NCBI GenBank assembly: GCA_023667845.1
Contig: JAMPIU010000112.1
Coordinates: 62,001 to 126,000 of the forward strand
Direction of reading: 5' to 3'
Source of the DNA: Dehalobacter sp.
GTDB lineage: Bacteria; Bacillota; Desulfitobacteriia; Desulfitobacteriales; Syntrophobotulaceae
Length of the DNA: 64,000 nt
Shown here: positions 54,805 to 63,046 of the stretch, in pieces
Numbering within the stretch: the first letter of the stretch is position 1
Layout: every line of letters begins with the position of its first letter
The notes under the pieces: model-generated
Told to the model about the DNA's origin: nothing
Database searches by the model: none
Seen by the model: the letters and a program-made list of their open reading frames with translations, nothing else
Translations under genes and position numbers: made by a program

Positions 54805-55748
54805 GGTTTTTGTTCCTCCATTTTTTCGGGGATCTTTCGGAAATTAAATACTAAATCAAAAAGCCCCGTAAATATTAGACATATGAAAAAGAACGGTGAA
54901 ACGAAAGCCACTATAATTACAACAATCCAGATCAGCAGATGGGAAAACTTCAAGCTTTTGATCAAATAAGCCAGGCAGGACAGCCCAATCATACTGGTTA
55001 TCGAAGCTGCAACCGCCATCACATTCATTCCGGTTATTCTCAGAATACTGTTGGCAAAGTAGTCTCCGCCCAAATAGGCAGCAATCCCGATAATTGCCAG
55101 CCACACCGCATACCAGGGCATCCTCCATAAAGAAAAAGGCTTAAGTTTGTTCCCAAAAGAAAATATCCTGAAAAACAGGTAGACCAGTCCAACCTCAAGC
55201 ATCGCAAATATCCCGGCAAAAGCAGGCATTAACTGATAGTAGACCGGAACCATGGTGCGGAGAGTGCTTTCAAGTTGCTCAATTGAAATCCCCTGCTCCT
55301 GAAAAGCACTGAACAGGCCTTGCTGCTCATAGAACTGAAGAACTGTAACAATATTCTTTTCCAGATTCTCGGGCTGAAGGGCCTGGTTGACTGAAGGAAT
55401 GACCGGTAACGCCCCAATGAGCGCAGCCAGCAGCAAACTCCAGAATATACTCTGACTGGTAGAGAGCCCTTTTTCTTTTATGACAACCAACAAAATTCCT
55501 GCCCAGGGAGTAAATCCAATCAGGGAGATTCCACTGATTCCAACTGGAATAAAAGCTAAAATATAACCAATTCCTAAAAAAATAGCCGTTCTTCGGCAAC
55601 CGGTACTTCTGGTCTGAAATAAAACGGAAAAAATCAATAATACCTCGACGATCCAGCTCCAGAAGTCAAATAAAGACGCAAGTAAGGGAAGAAACAATAC
55701 GATCAATCCGGATACATACCGAAGTTCATCCTTATCACTTATAACCAT
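54801..55748 (-). CDS. DUF2232 (YybS-like) integral membrane protein
   Basis: A 315-residue membrane protein with about eight hydrophobic segments, like YybS of Bacillus, which occurs between rpsR and rplI across Firmicutes. The middle includes a polar loop (about residues 140-190, EQQGLFSAFQEQGISIEQL). It has some resemblance to membrane components of vitamin transporters, but no substrate is known. The conserved neighbourhood is rpsF-ssb-rpsR, this gene, rplI, lonC and dnaB. It overlaps rplI by 4 bases and lies 15 bases after the MazG-like gene. Confidence 0.82.
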   Translation of the reverse strand: MVISDKDELRYVSGLIVLFLPLLASLFDFWSWIVEVLLIFSVLFQTRSTGCRRTAIFLGIGYILAFIPVGISGISLIGFTPWAGILLVVIKEKGLSTSQSIFWSLLLAALIGALPVIPSVNQALQPENLEKNIVTVLQFYEQQGLFSAFQEQGISIEQLESTLRTMVPVYYQLMPAFAGIFAMLEVGLVYLFFRIFSFGNKLKPFSLWRMPWYAVWLAIIGIAAYLGGDYFANSILRITGMNVMAVAASITSMIGLSCLAYLIKSLKFSHLLIWIVVIIVAFVSPFFFICLIFTGLFDLVFNFRKIPEKMEEQKP

Positions 55749-55763
55749 TTAATTTTCTCCTGT

Positions 55764-56087
55764 TCAGTCTTCCTCGGGAACAAGATAACCAAGCAAAAGA
55801 CTCAGGTCACCCCATTCAGTTTCGAGACTAAGGAAATCTTCCCGCTGCCACCGGGACATTTTATTAAACAAAACCCTGTCCAAACGGGAATAGTCAAAGC
55901 CAAGCCTGCGGGTAAGCAAATAGCTTAAACCGACCAGGCCGGCCATACTATCGAGAAGCTGTTCCTGGGAAGCACTTAAAGTCCCCTGCTGGACCAGCCA
56001 CTGAGCTTTGAGAAGCTCCACTTTTAATTCCTCTATGGCTTTCGAGGATTTTACGATATCAATATTGATCGCAGCAACAGACTCCAC
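55764..56087 (-). CDS. MazG-like family protein
   Basis: A 107-residue all-helical protein related to the MazG-like family found in this position in Desulfitobacterium and relatives. The acidic motif typical of active MazG pyrophosphohydrolases (EExxE12-28ExxD) appears only in part (KAIEELKVELLKAQW), so catalytic activity is doubtful. It starts just after an ACAATACCTCCTGC-like region in plus orientation (minus GCAGGAGG) with good spacing. Confidence 0.7.
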   Translation of the reverse strand: MESVAAINIDIVKSSKAIEELKVELLKAQWLVQQGTLSASQEQLLDSMAGLVGLSYLLTRRLGFDYSRLDRVLFNKMSRWQREDFLSLETEWGDLSLLLGYLVPEED

Positions 56088-56206
56088 AACAATACCTCCT
56101 GCAAAAAAGTAATGTAAGATTTCGCGAAATCAAGCTGAAACTCCTTCTTCTACTTTTCTCAGAACAAAGAAAACTTGCCCTGTTGCCTAAATTAAGGAAA
56201 TGAAAT

Positions 56207-56234
56207 AAAAAAAGGGAGCGTTGCTCCCTTTTTA
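56207..56234 (-). terminator. Intrinsic terminator of the rpsF-ssb-rpsR operon
   Basis: Stem GGGAGC/GCTCCC extended by A-T pairs (AAAAAGGGAGC and its complement) with a three-base loop and seven T after it on the minus strand. It directly follows the rpsR stop. Confidence 0.9.
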
Positions 56235-56480
56235 CTAGTCAATCATGTAGGGCAGCAACGCGATGCTGCGAGCCCGTTTAACGGCAATCGTGACTTGCCT
56301 CTGGTGTTTAGCGCAATTGCCTGAGATTCTACGGGGCAGAATTTTGCCTCTCTCAGTAATATATTTACGTAATTTTTGTGTATCTTTGTAGTCGATGCTC
56401 TCAACTTTATCAACACAAAAACTGCATACTCTTTTACGCGGACGGCGTCCCCGTTCCTTTTTTACGGCAGCGTTTGCCAA
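56235..56480 (-). CDS. rpsR: 30S ribosomal protein S18
   Basis: The 81-residue S18 has the core segment [42 protein letters not shown]. The N-terminus includes two cysteines ([10 protein letters not shown]) that with the later Cys and His form a zinc-binding-type S18. It forms the platform of the small subunit with S6, encoded at the front of the same operon. Confidence 0.97.
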   Translation of the reverse strand: MANAAVKKERGRRPRKRVCSFCVDKVESIDYKDTQKLRKYITERGKILPRRISGNCAKHQRQVTIAVKRARSIALLPYMID

Positions 56481-56500
56481 TGAACGCTCCTCCCTTCAAA

Positions 56501-56905
56501 CTAAAATGGTATATCATCATCTAGACTAACTTCATGAGCAAAAGAACCAAAATCATTTTGAGCTGAAGATGCTCCGGCATTATTGTCTTTGGGACTTAAA
56601 AATCTGACGTTCTCTCCCAAGACCTCTGTCACCCATCTTTTTTGCCCATCCTGACCGTCATAAGAGCGGACCTGAATCCTGCCATCTACTGCAGCCAGTC
56701 TTCCTTTCGCCAAATAGTTCGCGCAGAGTTCAGCTAACTGGCGAAAAACAACGCATGGAATAAAATCCGTTTCTTTCTCGCCCTGGCTGTTCTTGTAATT
56801 CCTGTCGACGGCTAGCGTAAAAGATGCAACAGCTACACCATTTGGTGTATAGCGTAGCTCAGGGTCTTTCGTTAATCGCCCGATAAGTACTACACGATTC
56901 AACAT
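56501..56905 (-). CDS. ssb: Single-stranded DNA-binding protein
   Basis: The 134-residue protein has an OB fold beginning [21 protein letters not shown] and ends with the acidic tail DDDIPF, which recruits DNA-repair and replication enzymes. The linker between the fold and the tail is short (about 15 residues). The gene is flanked by rpsF and rpsR, the standard operon. Confidence 0.97.
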   Translation of the reverse strand: MLNRVVLIGRLTKDPELRYTPNGVAVASFTLAVDRNYKNSQGEKETDFIPCVVFRQLAELCANYLAKGRLAAVDGRIQVRSYDGQDGQKRWVTEVLGENVRFLSPKDNNAGASSAQNDFGSFAHEVSLDDDIPF

Positions 56906-56923
56906 CTTAAACCCTCCGCATCG

Positions 56924-57208
56924 TTATTCCTTCTTGGTTGTCATAAACCGGATCACAGCATCAGAAATTTTCATCAGCCTTTCCAGTTCATCAACCGTAC
57001 GCGCTTCACCGTTGAAGTTCATCAGGATGTAAACACCTTCATTGAACTTCTTAACCTCGTAAGCCAGGCGTCTTTTACCCCAAATATCAACCTTGAGGTC
57101 TGTACCACCATTGGCATTGACGATCTCTTCAAATCTTTGAACATTTGCTTTTGAAGCCTCATCATCGAGATCCGGTCTTATAATGTACATCACTTCGTAC
57201 GCTTGCAT
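56924..57208 (-). CDS. rpsF: 30S ribosomal protein S6
   Basis: The 94-residue S6 begins MQAYEVMYIIRPDLDDEA and ends RFMTTKKE, with KVDIWGKRRLAYEVKKFNEGVYILMNF in the middle. ATG 57208 is seven bases after GGAGG; a frame extended by 11 codons lacks resemblance. It is the first gene of the rpsF-ssb-rpsR operon, and a promoter lies at 57280-57308. Confidence 0.97.
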   Translation of the reverse strand: MQAYEVMYIIRPDLDDEASKANVQRFEEIVNANGGTDLKVDIWGKRRLAYEVKKFNEGVYILMNFNGEARTVDELERLMKISDAVIRFMTTKKE

Positions 57209-57279
57209 AAATGCACCTCCCCTCGGACTAAATGGCCCCACCTCGAGTGTGGAGCAGGGTTATTATGCTACAACACGAT

Positions 57280-57308
57280 ATTATAACACTTCCTCATGTC
57301 ATTTGCAA
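57280..57308 (-). promoter_or_regulatory. Sigma-A promoter of the rpsF operon
   Basis: TTGCAA (57303-57308) and TATAAT (57280-57285) are 17 bases apart on the minus strand. A leader of about 65 bases then precedes rpsF. Confidence 0.75.
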
Positions 57309-57344
57309 ATAATGATGATCTTGCTAGTTCTGAGAATCTTTCAT

Positions 57345-58445
57345 CTAGACATTAAATCTGAAATGCATAATATCGCCGTCCTGAACGATATATTCTTTGC
57401 CCTCTAACCGAACCAAGCCCTTGTCCTTGGCCCCATTCAGACCGCTATTCTCCATAAAATGTTCATATTTGACGACCTCTGCCCGGATAAAGCCCCGCTC
57501 AAAGTCGGAATGAATCGTACCTGCCGCCTGAGGCGCTTTGGTTTCCCGGCGGATCGTCCAAGCCTTTACCTCTTTAGGACCTGCCGTAAAGAAGGTTATC
57601 AGTCCAAGCAGCTTGAACGCGCTCCTGATCAGCCGATCAAGTCCAGATTCCGCGAGCCCAAGTTCCTCCATAAAGATTTCTTTCTCATCTTCTTCAAGTT
57701 CTGCAATTTCTGCTTCAATCTTGGCGCAAACAGGAATGACTTCAGCATTTTCGAGTCTGGCTATTTCCTGTACTTTTTGGACATTGGCGTTATTTTCCCC
57801 GTTGGAAGCTTCCGCTTCAGAAACATTCGCGGCATAAATCACCGGTTTTAGGGTCAACAGACTGACACTGTTCAGCAATTCTTTTTCTTCTTCAGAGAAA
57901 CCAACCAAATTAGCCGGTATCCCCTGGTCAAATTTTTTCACGAGCTTTTCCAATACCTCAGCTTCGAATTTGGCCTTCTTATCTCCGGATTTGATCATTC
58001 CGACCAGCTTGGCCTGGCGGCGGTATACGGTTTCCATATCTGCCAGGATCAATTCCATCCGGATCGTTTCAATATCCCGTTCCGGGTCAATTTTACCTTC
58101 GACGTGAACAACGTTATCGTCTTCAAAACAACGTACAACATGAACAATGGCATCCACTTCCCGGATATGGGAAAGAAATTGGTTGCCCAGTCCTTCACCT
58201 TTACTTGCACCCCTTACCAGACCGGCAATATCGACAAATTCGACAACTGCCGGAACGATTTGCTGCGGGTTCACAATTTTAGCCAGTGCTTTTAACCGAA
58301 AATCCGGTACCTGTACAATTCCGACATTCGGATCAATAGTACAGAACGGATAATTGGCCGATTCTGCTCCGGCTTTCGTTATCGCATTAAATAGTGTTGA
58401 CTTGCCGACATTGGGCAGCCCAACTATTCCTACATGCAGAGACAT
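57345..58445 (-). CDS. ychF: Redox-responsive Obg-family ATPase/GTPase YchF
   Basis: The 366-residue protein is YchF (OLA1 in eukaryotes): P-loop GLPNVGKSTLFNAITKAG, switch region ANYPFCTIDPN, DIAGLVRGASKGEGLGN, a coiled insertion and a C-terminal TGS domain ending in VQDGDIMHFRFNV. It binds ATP better than GTP and interacts with ribosomes. ATG 58445 follows GAGGGGG by about eight bases; an ATG five codons upstream is less well placed. It follows the DUF951 gene by 27 bases. Confidence 0.96.
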   Translation of the reverse strand: MSLHVGIVGLPNVGKSTLFNAITKAGAESANYPFCTIDPNVGIVQVPDFRLKALAKIVNPQQIVPAVVEFVDIAGLVRGASKGEGLGNQFLSHIREVDAIVHVVRCFEDDNVVHVEGKIDPERDIETIRMELILADMETVYRRQAKLVGMIKSGDKKAKFEAEVLEKLVKKFDQGIPANLVGFSEEEKELLNSVSLLTLKPVIYAANVSEAEASNGENNANVQKVQEIARLENAEVIPVCAKIEAEIAELEEDEKEIFMEELGLAESGLDRLIRSAFKLLGLITFFTAGPKEVKAWTIRRETKAPQAAGTIHSDFERGFIRAEVVKYEHFMENSGLNGAKDKGLVRLEGKEYIVQDGDIMHFRFNV

Positions 58446-58472
58446 GTTTTTCCCCCTCAAATTCTAGTTAAA

Positions 58473-58676
58473 TCAGTCCGAGATCCCCTGACTGTTTTCT
58501 GCCGTCAGGATTTTTTTAATATTCCTTTCCAGCTTTGCCCTGGTTATCCAGGTCTGATGTCCGCACTTCAGACATTCAATCCGAAAATCCATACCTGTTC
58601 TCATGATCTTAAATTCTGTATTGCCGCAGGGATGAGTCTTTTTGAGCCTGACAATATCTCCTACATTAAGATCCAT
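58473..58676 (-). CDS. DUF951 family small zinc-ribbon-like protein
   Basis: A 67-residue protein with the family pattern NVGDIVRLKKTHPCGNTEF and IECLKCGHQTWITRAKLER. The cysteines CG and CLKCG suggest one zinc site. It is found next to ychF in many Firmicutes, but its role is unknown; nucleic-acid binding is plausible from its basic character. It starts 18 bases after cvpA. Confidence 0.85.
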   Translation of the reverse strand: MDLNVGDIVRLKKTHPCGNTEFKIMRTGMDFRIECLKCGHQTWITRAKLERNIKKILTAENSQGISD

Positions 58677-58694
58677 GGTCGTTCAACCTCTCTT

Positions 58695-59360
58695 TCAAAC
58701 CAGCCCATTCAGCAACGGTATAGAATTCAGAGGATTATTCAGAATATCCCCCGCAAAAACAGAAATCCCTGATAAAATCAGATCATATCCTTGCATAAAC
58801 CATGGATAAAGTAAGGAGCTACCCGTCTTAAGCAATCCGGAGTCACCGGTGCTTAACAACGGTGAAAACAACCCCAGGACCAGAGAAATCACGACAAAGG
58901 TACTCAGTAAACCAAAAAGCAGTCCTCCCCCTCTATTGATAAAACTTAAGTTTTTTGCTATAGGGGTAATGACCAAAGCGATGATAAGATTAATAATACA
59001 TGCTGCTAAAATAAACAAGAGCAGGACAGCACCAATCTTCAGGACGTAATCTGTCAAAACAGGTGTGGCCTGACCAATCATGGATTGCCTGATGCTGTCA
59101 GCGGCACCGTAGGGATCCGTCCCGGATGCTTTGCTTTCAGCAATTTTGGTCAAAAAATTTCCGATTTTGGGCTCCAGTTTTGCTTCAAGCCCTAAAACGG
59201 GTTCCAATAGATTCAGAAATGGTTTGTAAAAAAACACCGCAATGCCTATCGCAGCGATCTTTCCGATAAATCTTGATAAACCGGTAATAAGGCCCTTCCG
59301 AAACCCGATCAGGCCTCCCAGAACCAGCAGCGCCAGCATTACATAATCAAATGTATTCAC
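58695..59360 (-). CDS. CvpA family membrane protein
   Basis: From GTG 59360 the protein has 221 residues with four hydrophobic segments, matching CvpA (colicin V production protein) family members: DYVMLALLVLGGLIGFRKGLITGLSRFIG at the start and FINRGGGLLFGLLSTFVVISLVLGLF later. The C-terminal end is also hydrophobic. GTG lies eight bases after AAAGGAG. The open frame extends upstream through the whole tRNA-Sec gene, and this extension is rejected. The role is not well defined; envelope-related functions are reported. Confidence 0.85.
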   Translation of the reverse strand: MNTFDYVMLALLVLGGLIGFRKGLITGLSRFIGKIAAIGIAVFFYKPFLNLLEPVLGLEAKLEPKIGNFLTKIAESKASGTDPYGAADSIRQSMIGQATPVLTDYVLKIGAVLLLFILAACIINLIIALVITPIAKNLSFINRGGGLLFGLLSTFVVISLVLGLFSPLLSTGDSGLLKTGSSLLYPWFMQGYDLILSGISVFAGDILNNPLNSIPLLNGLV

Positions 59361-59382
59361 GCTACGCTCTCCTTTACAGGAA

Positions 59383-59480
59383 TGGCGGGGATATGTGCGA
59401 ATCGAACACACCTCGGAACGTTCTGCGTCCCGACACACGGATTTGAAGTCCGGGAACGACACCAGCCGCTATATATCCCC
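59383..59480 (-). tRNA. selC: tRNA-Sec (TCA), selenocysteine tRNA
   Basis: The 98-base gene (with CCA) has an 8-bp acceptor stem (GGGGATAT/ATATCCCC), a long extra arm, anticodon loop CTTCAAA with anticodon TCA (UCA), and T-loop TTCGATT. These are the diagnostic features of tRNA-Sec, which decodes in-frame UGA with SelB. SelB is encoded 0.8 kb away; selA and selD are not in the window. Its 3' end is only 22 bases before the cvpA start codon. Confidence 0.96.
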
Positions 59481-60054
59481 AAGACCTTTTAGAGTCTGCT
59501 GAATCATTTTAACACTTAATGCTTCGAATGTGAACCTTTGTCTTATTCTTTGGCAATTCTTTGACGCTCTTAAAATCATTTTTCTTGTTCATCCAAATTC
59601 ATTATAATATTTACACTTAAATGCCAATAAAAATATTAATGTCTTTATTCATTAATATTTTCATGTAAATATATTGTTCTTTATAGTTTTATTAAATAGT
59701 ACTGCCCTTAAATTTATCAGTAATACAATCAAAAAGACTGTGTATATAAATATTATGCACCTGCTGCGGATGCTGAGCGTCGTGTCCAATCCAATAAGCA
59801 ATATAAACACAAAGAAGAATCTTATATTATTTACATCACCATTTACATGCGTAATTACATTTGCATTTTCATGTATATTCACATGTATGTTTTAATGTAA
59901 ATATTATATAAAATATAATTACAATTTTTGTGTAAATATTGCGTTATATATTTAACATATTTATATTCTGTATTTCTTATTTTAACTTATATGATATTGT
60001 TGAGATCTCTACTTATGGTACAATAGGATAGAATATAAAAGGAGGCTAGATCTC
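59481..60054. other. AT-rich intergenic island with TGTAAATAT repeats
   Basis: This 574-base spacer is very AT-rich. It holds TGTAAATAT at 59664-59672, 59896-59904 and 59931-59939, and its complement ATATTTACA at 59607-59615, along with further TTTACAT-like segments. Two 73-codon open frames in opposite directions (about 59661-59895) are low-complexity and I do not consider them genes. It must also hold the promoters of tRNA-Sec and the tusA-like gene. Confidence 0.5.
59997..60024 (+). promoter_or_regulatory. Probable promoter of the tusA-like gene
   Basis: TTGTTG (59997-60002) and TACAAT (60019-60024) are separated by 16 bases, about 30 bases before the TTG start codon. Confidence 0.5.
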
Positions 60055-60270
60055 TTGAAACTTGTTGATGCCAGAGGATATTCCTGTCCGGAACCCGTAA
60101 TTTTTACCAAAAGAGCTTTAGCGGATGATCCTTCAGAAATCATGGTCATTGTCGATAATGAGACATCCAAAATTAACGTTGAACGGTTTTTGAGAGTTGC
60201 CGGATATCAGGTCGAAGTTGATCATGAGCCGTCAAATCAATATTCTCTAAAGGGAATAAAGAAAGCTTAG
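60055..60270 (+). CDS. TusA/SirA-like sulfur or selenium carrier protein
   Basis: The 71-residue protein is a single TusA domain, with the reactive cysteine Cys11 in the motif GYSCPEPV. TusA relays sulfur as a persulfide; members near selenium genes (YedF-like) may carry selenium. Here it lies between tRNA-Sec and selB, which supports, but does not prove, a selenium role. The larger YedF has an additional DsrE-like domain that is not present. It starts at TTG 60055, nine bases after AGGAGG. Its stop overlaps the selB stop on the other strand. Confidence 0.8.
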   Translation: MKLVDARGYSCPEPVIFTKRALADDPSEIMVIVDNETSKINVERFLRVAGYQVEVDHEPSNQYSLKGIKKA

Positions 60271-62180
60271 CCTGGATTTTGGGCAGATCCTGGTTTTACC
60301 CTGATGTCTCCGTTTCTTTCCGTAACATGAATTGAATCAAAATATTCCAGTAAAGGCACCGCAAATTTACGGCTAGTCTGCCAGCAGTCCCGTGCTTCAG
60401 AAACCGTAATCTGTCCATTTTCTTGCAGGTGCTTTTCCAATATTATTTTAGCTTTTTCTATTGCACTTGCTGCAATATAGAATTCTCCTACCTGTTTCCA
60501 AACGTTATTTGTTTTAAGATATTCGGCATATTCCAGAAATTTTGCAGCGGGTACCCCGCATTCTACAACCGCAGTTTCCTGCCCCGGAGGATTTAGCCCT
60601 GCCTTTTCCCAGATTTTTCGCAAAGCGTCAAGCTTTTGCCTGATATCCTCAGGCAGCCCGATTTCAGATACTGCCTGGACCAGACTGCTGCTTAGCCTGA
60701 AATACTGATGATCTGCTCCCCATTCCAAGATCAACTGCCAGCGTTTATGGGAGACAGCCGTTTTCAGGATTCTTTTTAATTCCTCTCTGCCAATTCCTCC
60801 GCGCAGCGGATATGTCTTTTGATATTTCATTACTTCCGCATTTGCTTTAAGAGCCCATTCTTCTGCTGTACTTTTAAGCCAGAATAATGATAATCCATCC
60901 TCAGCTAAGATTACAACAGTCTGATCATCTTTGAGACGATCCAAAGCCAGCTGAACTTCGTCCTGCCCAAGAGCAGACTTTTTCCTGACTTCATCGGAAG
61001 ATAAAGGGATAGTAAGCTCTTTTTTTATTTGATCGGTTAAGCCGCCTTCTGCTTTAGACCGAAATTCGGTTATGACCTTTTCTCGAAAACGTTTTTGTTT
61101 GGCATTAGCCAGGCTCAGCACAACTCCTCCGCCGATCGTCGCGACAGGTGAATAGTACCTGATTACAAACCGGTCCCCTTTTGCTGCGACAACCGGTTCC
61201 TCCAGAATGATTTGGGCAAACCCTTTCTCGCCGGGAGCCAATTCTTCCTGAGCCAGAAGATGAACCCGTCCCAGTGTTTCGGCCGTTCCTAAATGAAAAT
61301 GTATCCTCTGCCTTTGTTTAATCGTTCTTTGCTCTGACGCGAGGTTGAACAGTTCTACGTCTAAAATTTGTCCTGCGTTGTAATATCCGGGATCAACAAG
61401 GCTTGCCCCCTTGGGAATATCACTTACAGCCAGTCCGGCTATGTTTATCGCAACCCGCTGTCCGGCATAAGCCTCGGAGGCCTGTTCGCCATGAACCTGA
61501 ATATTCCTAATTTTCACGGTTTGTCCTCCCGGTTCCAGACATGCTTCCTGTCCTTTCTGAATCGTCCCTGTGTTTAACGTCCCTGTGACCACTGTTCCAA
61601 ACCCCCGAATCGTAAAAACCCTGTCAATCGGCATTCTTGACGGAAGATCCAAACGTCTCCCCTCGGTTGTTTGGAGCACAGTCATAATTGTCTGCAGCAA
61701 TTCCGGAATCCCTTGGCCAGTGACAGAAGATACTTTGCAATACGGAGCATCCCGCAGAAAACTGTCTTGAAGTTTTTCTCTGGTATCCTGTTCAATCATG
61801 GAAAGCCATTCCTGATCAACCAGGTCAATTTTTGACAGTACAACAATTCCTTTCTCTACATTTAACATGTTTAATATGTCCAGATGTTCCTGGGTTTGAG
61901 GCATCACGCCTTCATCGGCAGCAATAATCAGCAGAACGATATCCATTCCGCTCGCGCCGGCTAACATTTGGCGAACAAATTTTTCATGACCCGGTACATC
62001 AATGATTCCTGCTTTACGGCCGTCCGGAAGTGTCAGATAAGCAAACCCCAGCTCGATCGAAATTCCTCTTTCCTTCTCTTCCTTGAGCCGGTCTGTGCTT
62101 ATACCTGTCAAGGCTTGAATAAGGTTGGTTTTCCCATGATCCACATGGCCTGCTGTTCCAATAATTAAATATTTTTCCAT
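60267..62180 (-). CDS. selB: Selenocysteine-specific translation elongation factor SelB
   Basis: SelB delivers Sec-tRNA to UGA codons with a downstream SECIS hairpin. The 637-residue protein begins with an EF-Tu-like G domain (GTAGHVDHGKTNLIQALTG, DVPGHEKFVRQMLAGASG, VLSKIDLVD), followed by EF-Tu-like domains II and III (about 175-365) and four winged-helix repeats at the C-terminus (about 370-637) that bind the SECIS RNA. Length matches bacterial SelB. The ATG has only a weak AGG site. It converges with the tusA-like gene; the two stop codons overlap by 3 bases with no terminator between. Confidence 0.95.
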   Translation of the reverse strand: MEKYLIIGTAGHVDHGKTNLIQALTGISTDRLKEEKERGISIELGFAYLTLPDGRKAGIIDVPGHEKFVRQMLAGASGMDIVLLIIAADEGVMPQTQEHLDILNMLNVEKGIVVLSKIDLVDQEWLSMIEQDTREKLQDSFLRDAPYCKVSSVTGQGIPELLQTIMTVLQTTEGRRLDLPSRMPIDRVFTIRGFGTVVTGTLNTGTIQKGQEACLEPGGQTVKIRNIQVHGEQASEAYAGQRVAINIAGLAVSDIPKGASLVDPGYYNAGQILDVELFNLASEQRTIKQRQRIHFHLGTAETLGRVHLLAQEELAPGEKGFAQIILEEPVVAAKGDRFVIRYYSPVATIGGGVVLSLANAKQKRFREKVITEFRSKAEGGLTDQIKKELTIPLSSDEVRKKSALGQDEVQLALDRLKDDQTVVILAEDGLSLFWLKSTAEEWALKANAEVMKYQKTYPLRGGIGREELKRILKTAVSHKRWQLILEWGADHQYFRLSSSLVQAVSEIGLPEDIRQKLDALRKIWEKAGLNPPGQETAVVECGVPAAKFLEYAEYLKTNNVWKQVGEFYIAASAIEKAKIILEKHLQENGQITVSEARDCWQTSRKFAVPLLEYFDSIHVTERNGDIRVKPGSAQNPG

Positions 62181-62474
62181 AGCTAATACCTAAAGTACAG
62201 GTCAACCCCATATTTTAATGATAGCGTTGACATGGTACTCGTACCTTATATTTATTGCGGATATTTCTGACTCTAATTATAATATGGGTTTGAATTTTTT
62301 CATATTCTGATTTTGATTTGCTACGCATAAATATTACTGATTGTGGAAATAATAGCAAAGTATTCTAAAAATTATTATTTTGTATGTTGACTTACATAAA
62401 CAATCATACGATTGCAATGCCATGGATAGAAATTGCAGCGACCCTATTTCATTTAGCCTCCGGAGGTATCTGCA
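62181..62474. other. Divergent intergenic region between selB and yyaC
   Basis: This 294-base AT-rich spacer must hold the selB promoter and the yyaC promoter. Apart from the sporulation-type promoter candidate at 62382-62411, no structured RNA or gene is seen. Confidence 0.4.
62382..62411 (+). promoter_or_regulatory. Candidate forespore (sigma-F/G) promoter of yyaC
   Basis: GTATG (62382-62386) fits the -35 GHATR pattern, and CATACGA (62405-62411) matches the -10 CATNHTA pattern at six of seven positions, with 18 bases between. This agrees with the forespore expression of yyaC in Bacillus. Confidence 0.4.
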
Positions 62475-63044
62475 TTGAACCCATTGCCAGGAATTCGAGA
62501 AAAAGAGCATCTGCGCGCCCATTACACAGACCGTCCCGGCCTTTACCTGCTTCAGTTAAGGTTGAAAAAATATCTGAAAGCTGCGGCCGGTAGACCGGTG
62601 GTTCTATTATGTATAGGGACGGACCGTTCTACCGGCGATTCTCTGGGGCCTTTAACCGGCACAAAACTAGATGGAAAAGGTCTTTCAGGATTGACGGTTG
62701 TCGGAACGCTCGAAAAGCCTGTTCATGCAGAAAACCTTGAATCCACCTTGAAAAACTTGTTTGCCACGTATTGCAATCCCTATATTATTGCCCTGGATGC
62801 CTGCCTGGGTCAACTTGACTCCGTCGGCTACATCAGCCTGGCAGAAGGCCCTTTGAAACCAGGAACCGCCGTAAAAAAAGAACTGCCGGAGGTAGGAGAA
62901 ATCCACCTTACCGGCATTGTCAATATCAACGGTTTTATGCAATACATGGTGCTGCAAAACACCAGATTGAGTATCGTATGGCAAATGTCTGAAGTACTAT
63001 GTAATTTGTTCCAGCGGACTTACTTCTTGTTGAATCAATCGTGA
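62475..63044 (+). CDS. yyaC: Spore protease-like protein YyaC
   Basis: The 189-residue protein is YyaC-like and related in fold to the spore germination protease GPR and hydrogenase maturation proteases. Conserved parts are VVLLCIGTDRSTGDSLGPLTGTKL, ALDACLGQLDSVGYI and LTGIVNINGFMQYMVLQNTRL. It is common near parB in spore formers. Start is TTG 62475, eight bases after GGAGG. Its end is 2 bases from that of the DUF4446 gene on the other strand. Substrate unknown. Confidence 0.92.
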   Translation: MNPLPGIREKEHLRAHYTDRPGLYLLQLRLKKYLKAAAGRPVVLLCIGTDRSTGDSLGPLTGTKLDGKGLSGLTVVGTLEKPVHAENLESTLKNLFATYCNPYIIALDACLGQLDSVGYISLAEGPLKPGTAVKKELPEVGEIHLTGIVNINGFMQYMVLQNTRLSIVWQMSEVLCNLFQRTYFLLNQS

Positions 63045-63046
63045 AT

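Noticed and set aside
59360..59462. N-terminal extension of the cvpA frame through tRNA-Sec
   Set aside because: The frame is open only because the tRNA sequence lacks stops. The GTG at 59360 has a proper AAAGGAG site and gives a normal CvpA N-terminus.
59661..59895. Two 73-codon open frames in opposite directions in the AT-rich island
   Set aside because: Both are low-complexity, AT-driven, without ribosome-binding sites, and they lie over each other on opposite strands.
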